This document shows, piece by piece, positions 5,473 through 8,102 of a stretch of DNA of 8,102 nt (the stretch's first letter is position 1; each line of letters begins with the position of its first letter). The DNA comes from Bacteroidota bacterium (GTDB lineage: Bacteria > Bacteroidota > Ignavibacteria > Ignavibacteriales > Melioribacteraceae): assembly GCA_023453125.1 (NCBI GenBank), contig JAEXUB010000164.1:1-8102 (forward strand), read 5' to 3'. The position numbers and the translations under genes were made by a program. The notes beneath the pieces were generated by a model. It was not told the origin of the DNA. It made no database searches and saw only the letters and a list, made by a program, of their open reading frames with translations.

Positions 5473-6552
5473 TTATTTATCCCCTTTGTATTTAATAGTC
5501 AAAGGGTATTCCGCAATTGCCGCTGCTTCTTCGGGAGGATTGTTTTTAAGAAACGGTACCGCGTTCCATACGTCAAGGACTAGCTTTTTATTCACCGCGA
5601 AATTAAAATCCAGGAAATCTTCCGGTTTGTTTTTCATTGCGTCTATATCAAGATAAAGCCTTCTCCCCGTTCCGATGAAATTAAAACTGCTCAGGCTTAA
5701 TTCTCTAATTGCCCTATTGACTGCCGTCCGGTAATAAATTTTTCTATTCGCGGCATCATATACTATGCTCCATTGTGTGCCCGGTTCCTGCGCTACCTTC
5801 TTAAGGATATCAAAGGCATAATCTACCGGTTTATCTTTATCGGAGTTGAATGCTTTGGACATAGAGGAGGCAATATAGAAACGCTCAAGAGAATTTTCCC
5901 TCTCTTTAAGGTAGGGTTTATTCCCTTTTGCGTCTTTATTCAATTTATAATCTGCCGATGAGCTGTAAGTATCATTTGCCAGAGCGCAGAATTTGAATGA
6001 ATCGCCGGTGTAATAAGTCATCTTCCCCTCAATGTATTCAATTGCGGCGGCATTCCCTTTTGCGTCTGTAACCAGAAAATGTATTGGAGCCTTTGAGAAT
6101 GAGGAGATTCTGAGAATTTTATCCGTATTAATCACATCTTCCACCGTAGCGCACATATCAAGCTGATACTGAATCCATTGAAGCTCGGTTAGTCCACCTC
6201 TGTTATCCAATGAAGGGTATTGGGTTTCGGGGAGCCACATCTGCTCGACTACAAGTCCGGCCTCGTTCATTCCCCCGTATGGCATTTCCCTTCCGTTCTG
6301 GTTAAATGAAATGCTTCCGTACTTTGAAATCCATTTAAGCTGGACCTCATTCTTGCCCGGCCAGGTAACCGAAGTCTTTACCTGATCCCTCAAATTAATC
6401 TGTATATGCCCCAGTCCCGTCGGGAAATCAAAATTCCTTCCGAAATACAGATTTCCTTTTTTATCCTTGAAATAAAATGTTGTACAGGGATAAACTGCAG
6501 AGGAAGTAAGCACAAAGATTAAAACCAGCGCAATAATTTTTCTGCCGTTCAT
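5473..6552 (-). CDS. Exported linear amide C-N hydrolase (choloylglycine hydrolase/penicillin V acylase family)
   Basis: The 359-residue protein is an N-terminal-nucleophile hydrolase of the Cys type. Residues 1-22 are a signal peptide (NGRKIIALVLIFVLTSSAVYP), directly followed by Cys23 (CTTFYF), the expected nucleophile once the N-terminus is removed. Family catalytic residues are in place: Arg39 and Asp42 in GRNFDF, at the same 16 and 19 residue offsets from Cys as in bile salt hydrolases; Asn96 in MNEAGL; and Asn193 in ANDTY. The family cleaves linear amides such as bile salts, penicillin V or N-acyl amino compounds. The substrate here is unknown, and periplasmic or secreted action is inferred. 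Pro before the Cys argues against a lipobox. The ATG at 6552 is chosen because GGGAGG sits 5 nt upstream, whereas the TTG at 6576 has none. It follows the HIT gene by 106 nt. Confidence 0.9.
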   Translation of the reverse strand: MNGRKIIALVLIFVLTSSAVYPCTTFYFKDKKGNLYFGRNFDFPTGLGHIQINLRDQVKTSVTWPGKNEVQLKWISKYGSISFNQNGREMPYGGMNEAGLVVEQMWLPETQYPSLDNRGGLTELQWIQYQLDMCATVEDVINTDKILRISSFSKAPIHFLVTDAKGNAAAIEYIEGKMTYYTGDSFKFCALANDTYSSSADYKLNKDAKGNKPYLKERENSLERFYIASSMSKAFNSDKDKPVDYAFDILKKVAQEPGTQWSIVYDAANRKIYYRTAVNRAIRELSLSSFNFIGTGRRLYLDIDAMKNKPEDFLDFNFAVNKKLVLDVWNAVPFLKNNPPEEAAAIAEYPLTIKYKGDK

Positions 6553-6557
6553 AGTAA

Positions 6558-6563
6558 CCTCCC
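6558..6563 (-). promoter_or_regulatory. Strong ribosome binding site of the Ntn hydrolase gene
   Basis: GGGAGG on the minus strand, 5 nt before the ATG at 6552. It is the best Shine-Dalgarno match in the window and fixes the start. Confidence 0.75.
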
Positions 6564-6575
6564 AAAGTGAATTCA

Positions 6576-6581
6576 ATTATA
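6576..6581 (-). promoter_or_regulatory. Possible -10 element of the Ntn hydrolase gene
   Basis: An exact TATAAT on the minus strand, 23 nt before the ATG, would give a short leader holding the GGGAGG site. The -35 position (about 6599-6604, TAAAAC) is poor. Many Bacteroidota promoters follow a different consensus, so this may be chance in an A/T-rich gap. Confidence 0.25.
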
Positions 6582-6658
6582 ATAAGTAAACTCTTTGGGT
6601 TTTAGACGTGTATATAGATTATTAGTTTTCTATGAAAAGAATTTGCCGGACTTTGTAT

Positions 6659-7054
6659 TTAGTACTTCATTTTTTCCGGTATAACACCGCGCACACCGCC
6701 GCGCGGGTCGGGCATATCCCCTTTCCGGCGCGGGATTAAATGGATATGACAATGCATAACTGTCTGCCCTGCCGTCTCTCCGGCATTAGTACCAATGTTA
6801 AATCCTTCTATCGACTTATCCAGTTCCATAAGTCGTTGTTTTTGAATAAGAATAAGCTCATTTATTGCGGCAAATTCTTCCCGGGTAAGCTCAAAATAAT
6901 CCTTTACGTGCCTTCTGGGAATAATTAATGAATGTCCGATAGTAACCGGATAACCGTCATAAAAGAGAATGGCAAGTTCATTTTCTGCTTCAATCCTTAT
7001 TTTTTCCGGTGAGCAGAAGACACATCCGTTTTTATTTTTTATTTCCTTATTCAT
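6659..7054 (-). CDS. HIT-family (histidine triad) nucleotide hydrolase
   Basis: This is a full-length 131-residue HIT protein. The catalytic triad HCHIHLIPRR (His101, 103, 105) is preceded by GETAGQTV, and His103 is expected to be the nucleophile by family alignment. The N-terminal CVFC (Cys11, Cys14) with the conserved His49 in PRRHV and His101 forms the structural zinc site seen in many HIT members. GHSLIIPRRH (40-49) and the C-terminal RGVIPEKMKY are typical of cytoplasmic bacterial HIT proteins that cleave dinucleoside polyphosphates or AMP-amide bonds; which one cannot be told. The ATG at 7054 has no clear Shine-Dalgarno but an A/T-rich leader. It starts 22 nt after the Hsp70 stop on the same strand, so the two are very probably co-transcribed. 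Confidence 0.93.
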   Translation of the reverse strand: MNKEIKNKNGCVFCSPEKIRIEAENELAILFYDGYPVTIGHSLIIPRRHVKDYFELTREEFAAINELILIQKQRLMELDKSIEGFNIGTNAGETAGQTVMHCHIHLIPRRKGDMPDPRGGVRGVIPEKMKY

Positions 7055-7076
7055 ATTTTAATAGCAATAAGCAAGT

Positions 7077-8102
7077 TTAAATCCACGCAATATCCCCTCC
7101 GGCTTTAATAATGCCTGCAAGCATAGCGGCGCCGAAACTGACGGCAAGATCGGGTTCAACATCGGACATCGGAGGGATACCGAAATATGAAGTTACTTTA
7201 TCTTTTATAAACGGCATCCGCGTAGAGCCTCCGGCAAGAATTACCCAGTCAATTTCTTCCTTACTGACTTTTCCCTTTTCAAACAGGGAGTCCATTGTAA
7301 TGATGGTTTCATTTACTAAATCTTCTGTAAGGAGCTCAAGTTTTTCCTTAGTAAGAATCATTTTAAAGTTAATAAGCTTCCCCTCGTAAATTGCTATAAA
7401 GGAAACGACCACGTTTTCAATTTCCCCTTTGGAGAAGAGTTCCTTAGTTTTTTTAGCCTCCTCCCTAATTTTTAATTCAAGATTATCGTCGGCCGAGTCA
7501 ACGCCAAACTCATCTCTCAGATGTTCCTTAATAAGTCTTATAAGTCTCTGGTCGAATATGGCCCCCCCCAGATAATTCACTTCGGTGCTTTCAATTATCG
7601 AAGCTCCTTCCTTGGTAAAATTAACAATGCTAACATTGAAGGTCCCCCCGCCGAAATCATAAACCAGAATATTCTTATTGAGGTAATCTTTTCCGTACCC
7701 GAATGCAATTGCGGCTGCAACCGGCTCCTGGATAATCCTTAACACATTAAGTCCGGCCAGTTCGGCAGCCCTCTGTGTAGCCAAAACCGCGGCTTCATTA
7801 AAATAAACAGGCACCGACACAACAACATCTTTTATTTCATCATCCAGATAATCTTCGCCGTATTCTTTAAGATGCTTGAATATCATAGCGGCAATTTCCT
7901 CCGGCTGATATTCATTATCCCCCAGCTTTAAAACGCGCGCTTCCCCCATTCTTCTTTTAATCTCGCTTATAACTGACGAAGAGAGGCGTTCAGCCGTCTT
8001 CCCAACTTTAAGCTCATTCACATTCTCATTTAGCCCTACCAGAGAAGGAGTTAGCTCCGAGGCCGATTTCTTATTAATAACCGGCTGCGGTTTTCCTTCC
8101 TG
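7077..8102 (-). CDS. Hsp70/DnaK-type ATPase domain protein lacking a substrate-binding domain (5' end outside window)
   Basis: The frame is open to the right edge; the GTG at 8021 is internal, since 27 further codons (GKPQPVINKK..ELTPSLVGL) continue the Hsp70 match. About 20 N-terminal residues, with the phosphate-1 loop, are missing. Visible motifs in window numbering (341 residues) are: IKRRMG with the catalytic-type Lys49, SVPVYFNEAA, RIIQEPVAAAIAFGYG with Glu126, the phosphate-2 signature VYDFGGGTFNVSIV (Asp149, Thr154), NYLGGAIFDQRL, and the adenosine motif LAGGSTRMPF (about 289-298). The protein ends at AAMLAGIIKAGGDIAWI, where DnaK enters its VLLLDVTPLSLG linker, so no peptide-binding domain follows. 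The HIT gene begins 22 nt on, leaving no room for a frameshifted remainder. Asn156 replaces the usual Asp after GGGTF (DnaK Asp201), and LGGAIFD replaces LGGEDFD. ATP-dependent switching is plausible; the partner is unknown. Confidence 0.9.
   Translation of the reverse strand, partial: QEGKPQPVINKKSASELTPSLVGLNENVNELKVGKTAERLSSSVISEIKRRMGEARVLKLGDNEYQPEEIAAMIFKHLKEYGEDYLDDEIKDVVVSVPVYFNEAAVLATQRAAELAGLNVLRIIQEPVAAAIAFGYGKDYLNKNILVYDFGGGTFNVSIVNFTKEGASIIESTEVNYLGGAIFDQRLIRLIKEHLRDEFGVDSADDNLELKIREEAKKTKELFSKGEIENVVVSFIAIYEGKLINFKMILTKEKLELLTEDLVNETIITMDSLFEKGKVSKEEIDWVILAGGSTRMPFIKDKVTSYFGIPPMSDVEPDLAVSFGAAMLAGIIKAGGDIAWI

Noticed and set aside
6484..6486. Lipoprotein signal at Cys23 of the Ntn hydrolase
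   Set aside because: The preceding residues AVYP do not fit a lipobox, and the Cys is explained as the catalytic nucleophile.
6574..6576. TTG as start of the Ntn hydrolase
   Set aside because: The ATG at 6552 has GGGAGG at ideal spacing and gives a clean signal peptide. The longer form would put acidic and bulky residues ahead of it.
8019..8021. GTG as start of the Hsp70 gene
   Set aside because: Hsp70-like residues (ELTPSLVGL) continue upstream to the window edge, and the phosphate-1 loop must lie beyond it.

Overview
The window reads like a chromosome segment from a free-living Gram-negative bacterium, most plausibly of the Bacteroidota/Ignavibacteria (FCB) side. This rests on three things: a PEGA-plus-'Reg_prop' beta-propeller protein, several exported proteins with Gram-negative-type signal peptides, and A+T-rich leaders in which only some genes have a clear Shine-Dalgarno. 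The assignment is inference, because there is no rRNA or phylogenetic marker here.

Layout. Bases 1-1374 (+) hold the 3' part of a gene for a two-PEGA-domain, seven-bladed propeller protein whose start lies outside the window. A 421-bp non-coding region (1375-1795) follows. It carries two inverted copies of a structured repeat. Next comes a minus-strand gene for an exported serine hydrolase of the class C beta-lactamase/S12 fold (1796-2956). A second non-coding region (2957-3338) carries a third copy of the repeat plus a plausible plus-strand terminator. Two small plus-strand genes follow: a HEAT-like helical protein (3339-3851) and a DUF1801 protein (3939-4346). From 4386 to the right edge everything is on the minus strand. 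In transcription order these are an Hsp70-type ATPase (start off the window edge), a HIT-family nucleotide hydrolase 22 nt downstream, an exported choloylglycine-hydrolase-like Ntn amidase, and an eight-helix membrane protein of unknown function.

How the genes work together. The only tight coupling is hsp70-HIT, with a 22-nt gap on the same strand. The Hsp70 ends where the interdomain linker should begin, so it looks like an ATPase domain without a substrate-binding domain. It also has Asn at a normally Asp position next to the phosphate-2 motif. The other minus-strand genes have gaps of 106 and 148 nt and may have their own promoters. No phage, CRISPR, tRNA, rRNA or complete insertion sequence was seen.

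The most unusual thing is non-coding. Three elements at 1408-1515 (minus), 1624-1783 (plus) and 3126-3234 (plus) share one architecture: a CCTTCC-type hairpin, exactly one unpaired base, a second stem-loop of variable sequence, and then, with no gap, the box GGATGGGTTATTT. Two copies are almost the same length (108 and 109 nt). The third has a longer second stem-loop. The stems are kept while the bases change, which points to a structured repeat or small-RNA family rather than chance similarity.
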